Positions 5,967 to 14,747 of a stretch of 34,289 bases of DNA are shown one piece after another. The stretch lies in NCBI GenBank assembly GCA_904502235.1, contig CAJGDP010000019.1, positions 1 through 34,289 of the forward strand, read 5' to 3'. Every line of letters starts with the position of its first letter. Within the stretch, counting starts at the first letter, position 1. Under the pieces are notes generated by a model. That model was not told where the DNA came from. It saw only the letters and a program-made list of their open reading frames with translations, and did no database searches. The translations under genes were made by a program, and so were the position numbers. This DNA comes from an uncultured Bacteroidaceae bacterium (GTDB lineage: Bacteria; Bacteroidota; Bacteroidia; Bacteroidales; Bacteroidaceae).

Positions 5967-8627
5967 TTAGAACTCCTGACCAAGTATAAAGTGGAAGTGG
6001 CTTCCGCTATACTGTGTAGAGCCGAATACTTTGTCAAATCCATAAGCCCAGTCGATACCGATAAGACCAATCATCTGCAGGAATACACGCACACCCACAC
6101 CGGCACTGCGTTTCAAGTCAAAAAGATTGAACTTTGAAGCATCGGTCCAAGCATTACCACCCTCAACAAAAGCAAGTCCGTAAATTGTTGTAGAGCTCTG
6201 CATAAGGAATGGGAAACGCAACTCCAAGCCTAAGCGTGTATAAGCATAACCTTCGCTTCCGTACGGAGTGAGACTACCGTTCTCATAACCACGCAGAGCA
6301 ATCATGTCCGTAGCATAGTTATAAGAGTATCCGCTCATACCGTCACCACCCACATAGAATGTCTCGAACGGTGATTTCTTATGCTTGTTGTAACTGCCGA
6401 GAATACCGAAGTCGGCACGTGTCATGAGCACAAGATTATATTTGCCAGGTGTAAGCGATGTATATGTACGGCTACGGAACTTAATCTTGTAATACTCTAT
6501 CCATCTGTGTTTTTCGCGCAGTTCATCCTTATACCTTGGGCTGTTCACGTTTGTAGCCATGTTGGCATAATCCTTTCCGTCCCATACCGAATAGGGCGGT
6601 GTAGCTGATGCCACAAGCGAGAATTCTGAACCCGAACGGGGGAAGTAAGGATGGTCTACGGTATTACGTCCCAAAGTCATCGAAAGGTTGATGTTGTTAC
6701 ATACACCGTTCGAGATGATGAAGTACTGCCAGTCCTTCAACGAATATACCTGATAGTTCAACTCTGCCGAAAGGGTAAAGTTGTCATCGGGCCAACGCAG
6801 ACGGCGTCCCCAACCAATGGACACACCATACATCTTTATGTATTTGTCGGGGTCGTAGTACGACGACACGTTATTATATCCGTAGTTGTAACCGTTATAA
6901 TAGTTTCCATAACCATACAGATAGTTTGCATAGTTGTTGTAGTAAGCAGAGTTATAATAGCTGTCGGCAACGTCGGTCTGCATCGACATGAACGCTGATA
7001 CCGAGAATGAGTTCGGGCGCTTGCGTCCAAGCCATGGGTCGAAGAACGAAATGTTGTACGACTGATAATATGTACCGTTGGTCTGCGCACTGATAGAGAG
7101 CGTCTGTCCATCACCCTGAGGGATGATACCGCGTCGCAATGCACTCTTACGGAAGATATTACGCATAGAGAAGTTTGTAAACTTCAACGCCAGCTTACCA
7201 ATTACACCGGTCTGTCCCCAACCGGCCGACAACTCAATCTGGTCGCTGCTCTTGGTCTCGAGCTTCCAGTTCATGTCAACGGTTCCGTTCTCGGGATTAG
7301 GAACCACGCCCGGGTCAATCTTCTCGGGATCGAAGTGTCCCATATTGGCAATGGTACGGTAAGAACGCTCAAGCGCATCCATAGAGAAGAGACTTCCCGG
7401 CAATGTGTAGAGCTCACGGCGCACAACATCCTCGTACAGACGGTCGTTACCACTGATTGTAACACGTCCGATGGTAGCCTGTACACCTTCAACCATTCGC
7501 AGTTCAAGGTCCACAGAATCGTTTTCAATTCGTGCCTCGGCAGGTATTACATTGAAGAACACATATCCCTCGTTGTAATAAAGATTCTTGACAGCATCCT
7601 CATCCGCGAACAGACGGTTCTCAAGTTCATTCTGATTATATACATCACCCGGCTTCATTCTGAGCACCATGTCGAGCCATGCAGTAGAGAATACACTGTT
7701 ACCCACCCACTTGATGTCGCGGATATAGTATTTCTTACCCTCTTCTACAGTTATGTATATATCAACACTTGTGTCATCAAAAGGCACGACGCTGTCCTTG
7801 ACAATGCGCGCATCGCGATAACCATGTTCGTTATAGAACGAAATCATCTTTTCCTTATCCTCATCGTAGTTCTCCTTTGTAAACTTCTTTGGACGGAAGA
7901 TTGTATATATAAGGTTGTCGAAACGGGTTTTCTCGCGAGTCTTCTTCATAGAATATCTCACCTTCTTTTCAGGCAGTTCGCCCGTACCTTCTATATATAT
8001 ACGGTTAATCTTGATTTTCTCCTTCTTGTCCACGCTCACATCCACGATAACCTTGCCATCGGCAGTAACATCAGGACGCTGGGTAACCCTTACCTCGGCA
8101 TTCTTGTATCCCTTCTCGGAATAATAGTTCTCAATGATTCTCTTTGCTCGGTCGGCAATATCAGGAGTAATCTGATTACCCTTGATGATACCTATCTTGA
8201 GTTCCAGATCCTCACGCTCCGACTTTTTTATTCCGTTGAAATTCAACTGCGACACACGCGGTCTCTGCTTGAGCGTAATGCCCAGATATATCTTGTCGCC
8301 CACAATACTGTCGGCGGCAATGCTTATATCCTCGAAAAGGCCATGTTTCCAGAAACGCTTTATGGCAGATGTAACCTCATTGCCCGGAACAGAAATGACA
8401 TCACCGACAGAAAGTCCCGACAAGCCTATCACAATTGCAGGCTCAAGGTTTTCTGCTCCATAAAGATTTATACCACCAATGACATACTTATGTGCTGTAT
8501 TGGTGTATAGAATTGTCGGTTTTACAACGGTTTCCTGCGCCGACAACGATGCCACTCCCGACACCATCATCATCCATAGGAAGACCTTAAAGAACGAAGT
8601 ATATCTCATTTTATTCTGTTTTTTCAT
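5967..8627 (-). CDS. bamA: Outer-membrane assembly factor BamA
   Basis: An 886-residue Omp85 protein that inserts beta-barrel proteins into the outer membrane. A signal peptide (about 1-31, ending SLSAQ) is followed by five POTRA-like repeats at about 48-124, 125-203, 206-297, 301-380 and 383-458. A C-terminal barrel spans about 460-886 with the conserved loop-6 motif RGY at 779-781 and a terminal phenylalanine (FHFILGQEF), the usual barrel signal. Between predicted barrel strands 5 and 6, residues 557-591 are an unusual tyrosine/asparagine-rich stretch. The first ATG overlaps the end of uppS by 17 bases. An internal ATG at 8609 would avoid the overlap but gives a less basic signal peptide. 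Confidence 0.95.
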   Translation of the reverse strand: MKKQNKMRYTSFFKVFLWMMMVSGVASLSAQETVVKPTILYTNTAHKYVIGGINLYGAENLEPAIVIGLSGLSVGDVISVPGNEVTSAIKRFWKHGLFEDISIAADSIVGDKIYLGITLKQRPRVSQLNFNGIKKSEREDLELKIGIIKGNQITPDIADRAKRIIENYYSEKGYKNAEVRVTQRPDVTADGKVIVDVSVDKKEKIKINRIYIEGTGELPEKKVRYSMKKTREKTRFDNLIYTIFRPKKFTKENYDEDKEKMISFYNEHGYRDARIVKDSVVPFDDTSVDIYITVEEGKKYYIRDIKWVGNSVFSTAWLDMVLRMKPGDVYNQNELENRLFADEDAVKNLYYNEGYVFFNVIPAEARIENDSVDLELRMVEGVQATIGRVTISGNDRLYEDVVRRELYTLPGSLFSMDALERSYRTIANMGHFDPEKIDPGVVPNPENGTVDMNWKLETKSSDQIELSAGWGQTGVIGKLALKFTNFSMRNIFRKSALRRGIIPQGDGQTLSISAQTNGTYYQSYNISFFDPWLGRKRPNSFSVSAFMSMQTDVADSYYNSAYYNNYANYLYGYGNYYNGYNYGYNNVSSYYDPDKYIKMYGVSIGWGRRLRWPDDNFTLSAELNYQVYSLKDWQYFIISNGVCNNINLSMTLGRNTVDHPYFPRSGSEFSLVASATPPYSVWDGKDYANMATNVNSPRYKDELREKHRWIEYYKIKFRSRTYTSLTPGKYNLVLMTRADFGILGSYNKHKKSPFETFYVGGDGMSGYSYNYATDMIALRGYENGSLTPYGSEGYAYTRLGLELRFPFLMQSSTTIYGLAFVEGGNAWTDASKFNLFDLKRSAGVGVRVFLQMIGLIGIDWAYGFDKVFGSTQYSGSHFHFILGQEF

Positions 8628-9363
8628 CTTTTGTTACCTGCTCGCCTGTCAGACCATACCTGCGCTGACGTCGCTGATATTCATAAACAGCCTTGTGCAG
8701 TTCCTCCTCACCGAAATCGGGCCACAGCACCTCGGTAAAATAGAACTCCGAATAGGCAGCCTGCCAAAGCAGGAAATTGCTCAGGCGTTGCTCCTTACCG
8801 GTGCGTATAAGCAAGTCGGGGTCGGGCATGAAGCTGGTTGTAAGTTCACCGGAAATCATTCCGTCGTTTATATCTTCCAAAGCAACCTCGCCACTCTTCA
8901 CCTTTGACGCTATTGAACGCACAGCCTCGGTTATCTCCCATTTTGACGAATAGCTCAATGCAAGAACCAGCGTCATGCTATCGTTTGCAGCGGTACGCTC
9001 CACACAGGCATTAAGACGCTCACGCACATTCTCGGGCAGTTTGTCCAAATCGCCGATAATGCGGAAAGAGACATTGTTCTTTACGAAAATCTCCTCCTCG
9101 ATAGACTCGAACAACAGAGCCATCAATGCAGCAACCTCCGCAATGGGACGGTTCCAATTCTCTGTAGAGAATGTATATAGTGTCAAATATCTCACACCGA
9201 GCTTGAGCGCATGCTCAACCAGCTTACGGACAGTTGCAGCACCTGCCTGATGTCCCTGAGTACGTTCCAGACCACGCTGTTGCGCCCAACGGCCATTACC
9301 ATCCATGATGATTGCAATATGCTGCGGAATATTATTCCTGTCTATCAGTTCAATATAGTCCAT
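8611..9363 (-). CDS. uppS: Isoprenyl transferase (undecaprenyl diphosphate synthase)
   Basis: A 250-residue cytoplasmic cis-prenyltransferase that extends farnesyl diphosphate with isopentenyl diphosphate to make the C55 lipid carrier for peptidoglycan and surface glycans. The catalytic aspartate D21 lies in IIMDGNGRWA. The conserved FSTENW is at 65-70, and the diphosphate-binding region DLLIRTGKEQRLSNFLLWQ (183-201) carries R187, R193 and S195, followed by SEFYF with E206. Length is typical. The 3' end overlaps the start of bamA by 17 bases, suggesting translational coupling. DUF6089 lies 8 bases upstream. Confidence 0.96.
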   Translation of the reverse strand: MDYIELIDRNNIPQHIAIIMDGNGRWAQQRGLERTQGHQAGAATVRKLVEHALKLGVRYLTLYTFSTENWNRPIAEVAALMALLFESIEEEIFVKNNVSFRIIGDLDKLPENVRERLNACVERTAANDSMTLVLALSYSSKWEITEAVRSIASKVKSGEVALEDINDGMISGELTTSFMPDPDLLIRTGKEQRLSNFLLWQAAYSEFYFTEVLWPDFGEEELHKAVYEYQRRQRRYGLTGEQVTKDEKTE

Positions 9364-9371
9364 AATTTCTT

Positions 9372-10073
9372 TTAATTGTTACACTTTCTGTATTTGGGAG
9401 ACAGATCGTATGTCAAAAATATCGACAGGAACGAATAACTGTCCTTATTCTTTAACCATCCGCTCTTTATGCCGTACGGGTCGTCAAGCACAGGAGCCGA
9501 TTTGGTTGTCACATCAAATTTATCACCGGTGGTGAAACGGAAAGATAGTTCGCATCCCACATTCAAGCGCGACGCAACCTTGCATTTCACTCCCACACCC
9601 AAGGGAATATTTGCCGCAAAAACATGCTCTGCAGGCTTTGGTGCATAAGTTACACCCACACCGGCAAACACATAAGGCACAATACGGCGGGTTCCCTTAT
9701 ATCCCGAGCCCGAACCATACGCCCAGAAATTATATTCGAACTGAGCACCGAGTTCGTACAACGTACGCGAAAATTCCGCACTGCCACCTGGGAAACTGTT
9801 ATCGTAATCGGCAGTATTGCCCGATATGCCGGCAACAGAAAAAGCAGACTTCACAGCCATACGCGGATTAATGTTGTATCGCCACAAAATGCCACCCATA
9901 GCATTTATATTCTTGAACGGCATATGATAATTAGCATCGCCATAATAACCACTCATGCCACCCATTGCACCAAGTTCGTACCTGTACTCAAGGTCATCGG
10001 CACGCACGCCACCCACAAGACACAACAACATTGCGCCAAGGAGCAAAATACGTTCCATTCCCCTGCCAGCCAT
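9372..10073 (-). CDS. DUF6089 family outer-membrane beta-barrel protein
   Basis: A 233-residue exported protein with a signal peptide ending near GGVRA and alternating hydrophobic strands rich in G, Y and F. The layout (GGMSGYYGDANY, then VPYVFAGVGVTY, then LNVGCELSFRFTTGDKFDV) resembles the DUF6089 proteins found beside uppS and bamA in Bacteroidales. An eight-strand barrel is likely; its molecular role is not established. The start at 10073 is 3 bases after the stop of DUF6242, consistent with coupling. The second ATG at 10058 (MERILLLGAML) would give a neater signal peptide. It probably serves envelope assembly, inferred only from its neighbours. Confidence 0.85.
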   Translation of the reverse strand: MAGRGMERILLLGAMLLCLVGGVRADDLEYRYELGAMGGMSGYYGDANYHMPFKNINAMGGILWRYNINPRMAVKSAFSVAGISGNTADYDNSFPGGSAEFSRTLYELGAQFEYNFWAYGSGSGYKGTRRIVPYVFAGVGVTYAPKPAEHVFAANIPLGVGVKCKVASRLNVGCELSFRFTTGDKFDVTTKSAPVLDDPYGIKSGWLKNKDSYSFLSIFLTYDLSPKYRKCNN

Positions 10074-10076
10074 ATA

Positions 10077-11441
10077 TTATTCCTTAAAGCCCAAACGGTT
10101 GATTATTCCACGCCACACTCCCACCTTGTTGTTGTCGGTGAGAATCCACATATAATTCTTGGAATCCACAAATGCCACAAAAGAGCACTCTTCCCCTTTA
10201 ATATCATTTGGCAGAAGGCGATAGAAATCATCGGGAGCCTTCCATACAATGCCATTATCCCTTGAGACATAGAACGAACCGAAAGCCTCGACATCTTCTC
10301 CGCTCACCGTGCCTTTTCCGCCGAATGCGTAGAGAGAATTGTCGTAACGCAACACTGCAAGTCCGTCAAGAGCAGGGCAAGGATAAGGATTATCCACATT
10401 ACCATATTCAACCCATTTGTTTTCAGTTGATAGCATGCTCCACACCTTTGGTGCACCATCCTTTTCCGCTGTTGTATATCCCACAAGCATATAACGTATG
10501 ATTCCTTTGTTATGGCTCAAGGCATACGAAGAAGTTGAAAGTCCGCAAAGAGGCAATCCCTTTGGCAATGCACCCATCGCCTCGAAACTTACAGCATCCT
10601 CGGTACAGAAGATATTCTCACCACCGGCAAGCCACATTCTGCCATCCTGGTCCGATGCGCCGATTATTGCAACAAAGCCATTTCCCTGCGAAACAGATTC
10701 CCAAGTCAAAGCATCTGCCGACGCATACAAATCACCGTCAGCCAGAACATAAAACATACCCTTAAACAGATGCAGAGTAGAAAAATCTACAGACAGTGGC
10801 AAACCGAGGCGCGCAAAAGAGCTCCACGAAATGGTTGCATCCATCTCCGAGCAAACCATCACAGGAGTCCTGTCAGCCAAAGTTCCAAAGACATACACTT
10901 TTCCGTCAAACTCAACAGCCTTTTGGGGATTAAGACTCACAGAGCCTGAAACCCTTTTCCACACCATCAAATCGGGCTCCACCTGATGAGCATTCACAGA
11001 CACCGTGTAATAGTTGCTGTAACTGCCATCCTGCGAAGTTATTCTGAACTTTCTTGGAGTAGTAAAATCTATAGAATCCTCAAGAGTGAAATACTCATAA
11101 GCATCGTTCTCTTCCGAATAAATTGTAGCGACACCCTCCACAGACATATTTATCAGCACTTTCGACAGATTGGTCTTGAAAGGCAATGAATCGCTATTGT
11201 AGATTTCACATGCAGCATGGTCGATTGTAAAAGGGAAAGAAGAACCGGAAATAGTCTTTGTAGCAACAGTATCCTTGCCGGTTTCAGTAAATACAGGATA
11301 CAACGATGTGATATCGCCCACACTGAAAGACTTTATGTATGCATACGGATTGTTTACCGAATCATCATCGTCATTGAAACAAGACGACACCACAAAAAGC
11401 ATCGCCAGCACTGAAAGATATATTGCCAATTTGTTTTTCAT
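10077..11441 (-). CDS. DUF6242-type surface lipoprotein with propeller-like repeats
   Basis: A 454-residue predicted lipoprotein. The signal peptide ends in lipobox VSSC with the lipidated cysteine at residue 21, followed by FNDDDD. Acidic residues just after the cysteine resemble the Bacteroidota lipoprotein surface-export signal, so display on the cell surface is plausible. After an N-terminal beta-rich domain (about 25-150), the rest shows kelch-like units (FDGKVYVFG, FKGMFYVLADG, YDNSLYAFGGKG), suggesting a beta-propeller. The sequence matches what I recall of DUF6242, whose function is unknown. ATG 11441 is chosen over one at 11462 because the promoter box at 11467-11474 would put transcription start near 11460. 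It heads the envelope operon. Confidence 0.8.
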   Translation of the reverse strand: MKNKLAIYLSVLAMLFVVSSCFNDDDDSVNNPYAYIKSFSVGDITSLYPVFTETGKDTVATKTISGSSFPFTIDHAACEIYNSDSLPFKTNLSKVLINMSVEGVATIYSEENDAYEYFTLEDSIDFTTPRKFRITSQDGSYSNYYTVSVNAHQVEPDLMVWKRVSGSVSLNPQKAVEFDGKVYVFGTLADRTPVMVCSEMDATISWSSFARLGLPLSVDFSTLHLFKGMFYVLADGDLYASADALTWESVSQGNGFVAIIGASDQDGRMWLAGGENIFCTEDAVSFEAMGALPKGLPLCGLSTSSYALSHNKGIIRYMLVGYTTAEKDGAPKVWSMLSTENKWVEYGNVDNPYPCPALDGLAVLRYDNSLYAFGGKGTVSGEDVEAFGSFYVSRDNGIVWKAPDDFYRLLPNDIKGEECSFVAFVDSKNYMWILTDNNKVGVWRGIINRLGFKE

Positions 11442-11466
11442 ATTCTTGCAAATTACATTCAAAATG

Positions 11467-11474
11467 CAAATTTA
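11467..11474 (-). promoter_or_regulatory. -7 promoter box of the bamA/murI operon
   Basis: On the minus strand the box reads TAAATTTG, 25 bases before the ATG of the DUF6242 gene. A TTTG lies further upstream at a 24-base spacing, which is longer than usual. This is the only good promoter-like site I see before the nine-gene leftward operon. Confidence 0.55.
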
Positions 11475-11544
11475 GCAACATTTTTCAGTATTTCACGCCA
11501 AATCGCGCGTAAATTGTAATATTTTAAATTAATTAAGATATTTT

Positions 11545-12597
11545 TCACTTCGAAAACAGCAGAATATCATTTCCGCCACACCTTTCCCTGCCAACAAGAG
11601 AACTTTCCGGAAGCACAGGAGCAGAGACACCAGCACCCACCACAAGCGAGCCATTCACCTCCACGCGAGCCTCATCCCAAAGCGCAGAATCGATAAACGA
11701 CTGCAAAAGCCTTGCGCCACCCTCAACAAGCAGACTATTCACCTTTCTCGAGCGCAGATGAGCAAGAATCTGCGACAACACGTCTGTTGAGAAATCAAGA
11801 ATAACCTGTTCAACATTTTTACCAAATTTACCGACAATTTCCCTTGAAGCATACACCACCGTCGGCAACGAGCCATCGAACAGGTTCAACGTAGACGGCA
11901 ACACCCCGGCGCGGTCTATTACAAGACGTAACGGAGCACGCCCTGCCCAACAACGCAGATTAAGCGAAGGATTATCAAGTAAAGCTGTTCGCGTACCCAC
12001 AAGAATGGCATCGTGCATTGCACGCAGTTTATGCACCGCAACCTGCGACACAGGAGTTGAAATACGCAACGCGTTGCCTCCTTCACGCTCAACATCAATA
12101 AAGCCGTCCGCGCTCTGCGCCCACTTAAGAGTTACAGTAGGGCGACCAAGACCATGATATGCAAAAAAAGCTCGATTTAATCGGGAACATTCCGCCGACA
12201 GCACACCCACGACAACCTCTATTCCGGCGTTCTTCATACGCGCAATCCCGGCACCGTTCACACATTGATTGTTGTCGGTAGTTCCTATAACAACACGTCC
12301 TATACCCTCCTTGATTATAAGGTCGCAACAAGGCGGAGTCTTGCCATAGTGCGAACAGGGTTCAAGCGTTACATAAATAGTAGACTGCGAAAACAGATGC
12401 CTGTCGACAGGCTTCACCGAGCGGACGGCATTGACCTCGGCATGAGGCTCACCCGCCCTTATATGATAACCTTCACCTATTATACGTCCATCACACACAA
12501 TCACCGCGCCAACCATGGGGTTGGGCGACGTACTGCCGGCAGCGCAGCGTGCAAGCTGCAAACAACGACGCATATAAAACTCGTCAAGGCCATTCAT
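11545..12597 (-). CDS. ribD: Bifunctional riboflavin biosynthesis deaminase/reductase
   Basis: A 350-residue cytoplasmic enzyme that carries out the second and third steps of riboflavin synthesis from GTP: deamination of the diamino-pyrimidine, then NADPH reduction of the ribosyl side chain. The N-terminal deaminase domain (1-145) has the zinc site HAE at 52-54 with C81 and C90 in PCSHYGKTPPC. The C-terminal reductase domain (about 150-350) contains TLKWAQSADGFID, a substrate-binding LVGTRTALLDNP and LLVEGGARLLQSFID near 290-305. It lies 14 bases after the cyclophilin gene and probably ends that operon, since a promoter for the next gene lies downstream. Confidence 0.95.
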   Translation of the reverse strand: MNGLDEFYMRRCLQLARCAAGSTSPNPMVGAVIVCDGRIIGEGYHIRAGEPHAEVNAVRSVKPVDRHLFSQSTIYVTLEPCSHYGKTPPCCDLIIKEGIGRVVIGTTDNNQCVNGAGIARMKNAGIEVVVGVLSAECSRLNRAFFAYHGLGRPTVTLKWAQSADGFIDVEREGGNALRISTPVSQVAVHKLRAMHDAILVGTRTALLDNPSLNLRCWAGRAPLRLVIDRAGVLPSTLNLFDGSLPTVVYASREIVGKFGKNVEQVILDFSTDVLSQILAHLRSRKVNSLLVEGGARLLQSFIDSALWDEARVEVNGSLVVGAGVSAPVLPESSLVGRERCGGNDILLFSK

Positions 12598-12611
12598 TTT
12601 GTAAACAGTTA

Positions 12612-13358
12612 TTACTCCTCCACAACCGATACTTCCATTGAGATATCGCTCTTTGGACGGTCATTGGGTGAGGTTTCGGTATTCTGGATTTTTTCAACGA
12701 TGTCGAGTCCTTCGAGAACTTCGCCGAATACGGTGTATTCGCCATCGAGGAATGGTGTGCCGCCTAATGTGGTATATGCCTCGGTCTGTTCTGCGGTAAA
12801 TGCCGGCGCGCCTTTTTCCTTACTCTTCTCAAGCGCCATATTGCCGAGTCTTTCCTGCAACTCCATAAGACCGGCACGGTCGCGATTGCGACGCATGGTC
12901 ATAATCTCATCGCGGTGTTCCATTGCCAATGCATTGAAGATGTTCTGCTCCTGCTGCATCTTAAGCTGATGCTCAAGCTGTTTAAGTTCGGCACTCTTGT
13001 ATACTTTTCCCCATACTATATAGAATTGACTACCGCTACTCTCTTTCTTGGGATTTACTTCGTCGCCCAGACGTGCCGCACTCAATGCTCCGCGCTTATG
13101 GAAATATGTCTGTGGCATAATCTCCGCAGACAGAGTGTAGTCGGGACCGCCTGAGCCGAGATTCTTTCCGGCAGGAGCACCCTTGCTGTCGGGGTCGCCT
13201 CCCTGAATCATGAAACCCTTTATCACACGGTGAAAAAGTGTGCCGTTGAAATATCCATCTTTCGCGAGTTTAAGGAAGTTGTCGCGATGAATGGGTGTCT
13301 CGTCGTACAGACGTACTGTTACGTCGCCCAATGTTGTTGTAATCTTTACTATTGCCAT
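12612..13358 (-). CDS. Cyclophilin-type peptidyl-prolyl cis-trans isomerase
   Basis: A 248-residue protein without a signal peptide, so cytoplasmic. The cyclophilin core is clear: FHRVIKGFMIQGGD at 42-55 with catalytic R44, SSGSQFYI at 107-114, and the closing part FLDGEYTVFGEVLEGLDIVEKI at 203-224. A charged, helical insert of about 75 residues (119-195) splits the core; I recall this in other Bacteroidales cyclophilins. The start MAIVKITTTLG (13358) matches the family. An earlier ATG at 13388 overlaps the antiporter stop as TAATG, so a longer coupled form adding ten basic residues cannot be excluded. Confidence 0.88.
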   Translation of the reverse strand: MAIVKITTTLGDVTVRLYDETPIHRDNFLKLAKDGYFNGTLFHRVIKGFMIQGGDPDSKGAPAGKNLGSGGPDYTLSAEIMPQTYFHKRGALSAARLGDEVNPKKESSGSQFYIVWGKVYKSAELKQLEHQLKMQQEQNIFNALAMEHRDEIMTMRRNRDRAGLMELQERLGNMALEKSKEKGAPAFTAEQTEAYTTLGGTPFLDGEYTVFGEVLEGLDIVEKIQNTETSPNDRPKSDISMEVSVVEE

Positions 13359-13387
13359 ATTTTTTCTGTTTTTACTGATTCTTTTCA

Positions 13388-14560
13388 TTATTTACTCTCT
13401 GCCCTTATAGCCAACTTCTTGACAATCACCACAAAGAAACCTGTAAGGATTAGGTTCGTAAGGATTGTAAGGAGCGATATTACAAGGAGTGGTCCACCCA
13501 AGCCATAGCCCAATGCGATGAACACGATGCCTGCACCCACCTCGCCACGTGTGAACATTCCTATGCTGAGCGCGAGTCTCTCTGTGAGACTGCGTTCTCT
13601 ATAGAAAAAGACAGGGAGCAGTTTACCTATGTTGGACAGTGCCGTTGCTATGAGCACATGTGTGGCTATCTCTCCCCATGTCATACCGCCCACATTGGCA
13701 ATGACACAATCTCCTGCTGTGGTACTGAAGTCTACGCCCACAAAAAGCGGTGCGCTCAAACCTACAAGTGTCATGAACATGTAAGATATTATAGAGGATA
13801 CCTTTTCATCCGATTCAGAATGAGTCTCTTCTGTTTTCATTATCATACCCAACACAAATGCCGGTAACAGAATTTCGATATGTATGGCGGCATCAATTCC
13901 GAAAATTTTCTTTGTAACCACATACACTCCCTGAAAAAACAGCACAAGGAGTATTGAATACCCCAGAATTGCATACCACGACTGCTTCATCCTGTATGCA
14001 TTCAGCTTTTTCCATGCGATATACAGGCAGAAGAAAACAAATGCCACAACCACGCCCAGTTGCCATTTCATTCCTATCATAAAAACCTGCAGGGGTATCA
14101 TAAGTAGGATTGTATCAAGGTCGTCGAAGATTGCAAGGACACGTGTTTTGTTGAATATCCACGATTTCTTGAGACCGGCCGCCGCAAGCATGGTAAACAG
14201 GATGCCTGCAGATGTGGGTGCAGCAAAACGGCTCAGGAGCAATGTCTCCTTCCATGTATCCCAACTGCCGCGATATTCTACAGGCATAAGCATTATATAA
14301 TATCCGCAAATAAGAAGCCAGGGTACGGCAGCTGTTGCCATTGCTATGAAATAGTCTGCCGTATATGATTTCCACTTTGTCTTGTCGAGTTCGAATTCCC
14401 TGCCGACATTAATCATGATATAGGCGAGACATACGTATAACATTGCGTCAAGTACAGGCTTGACATAGTCGAAATTATCTGTTCCCAAGAACGTGGGAAG
14501 CGTCTGCGAACCTATCAGTCCCAAAAGCAGGAATGCCGAAAAGAGTATGATTTTTCTCAT
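13388..14560 (-). CDS. Cation/proton antiporter (CPA family)
   Basis: A 390-residue inner-membrane protein with about 11 to 13 hydrophobic segments and no soluble regulatory domain. The region RFAAPTSAGILFTMLAAAGL followed by AIFDDLDTILL is typical of sodium/hydrogen exchangers, where paired aspartates in the middle of the membrane carry the ion. A late segment MFTRGEVGAGIVFIALGYGL matches the closing helices of the fold. It would exchange sodium or potassium for protons and help pH or salt balance; the ion is not decidable from the sequence. It is the first gene of the antiporter-cyclophilin-ribD unit and is divergent from the hut operon. Confidence 0.85.
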   Translation of the reverse strand: MRKIILFSAFLLLGLIGSQTLPTFLGTDNFDYVKPVLDAMLYVCLAYIMINVGREFELDKTKWKSYTADYFIAMATAAVPWLLICGYYIMLMPVEYRGSWDTWKETLLLSRFAAPTSAGILFTMLAAAGLKKSWIFNKTRVLAIFDDLDTILLMIPLQVFMIGMKWQLGVVVAFVFFCLYIAWKKLNAYRMKQSWYAILGYSILLVLFFQGVYVVTKKIFGIDAAIHIEILLPAFVLGMIMKTEETHSESDEKVSSIISYMFMTLVGLSAPLFVGVDFSTTAGDCVIANVGGMTWGEIATHVLIATALSNIGKLLPVFFYRERSLTERLALSIGMFTRGEVGAGIVFIALGYGLGGPLLVISLLTILTNLILTGFFVVIVKKLAIRAESK

Positions 14561-14592
14561 TATAAAAACTATCTATGAAATGAATAATAGTG

Positions 14593-14623
14593 CAAATATA
14601 ATAGTTTTCGGCAACTCTGCAAC
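14593..14623 (-). promoter_or_regulatory. Promoter of the antiporter operon
   Basis: On the minus strand GTTG (14620-14623) is followed after 19 bases by TATATTTG (14593-14600), a full match to the -7 consensus. The leader is about 25 to 30 bases. It is back-to-back with the hut promoter. Confidence 0.65.
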
Positions 14624-14663
14624 CACTAATTACTGTCGGACTCCCATTTTTATCAATAATTAA

Positions 14664-14694
14664 TTTGCCACTACAACTTTATTATATACCTTTA
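14664..14694 (+). promoter_or_regulatory. Promoter of the hut/dpp11/GH95 operon
   Basis: TTTG (14664-14667), a 19-base spacer and TACCTTTA (14687-14694) fit the Bacteroidota promoter with a single mismatch in the last base of the -7 box. Transcription would start near 14700, about 48 bases before the FTCD start. No operator-like dyad was found nearby. Confidence 0.65.
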
Positions 14695-14747
14695 GCATGC
14701 AAAATTGCGGACTGCAAGAATAAGGAAAAACATATAACAACTATACT

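Noticed and set aside
7335..8510. A 391-codon plus-strand frame opposite bamA
   Set aside because: It is antisense to the POTRA region of bamA, with Ile/Leu/His-rich shadow composition and no domain or promoter.
12800..13050. Helical insert in the cyclophilin taken as a fusion or foreign domain
   Set aside because: The cyclophilin core resumes in frame, and a similar insert is known to me from other Bacteroidales cyclophilins; it looks like a clade feature.
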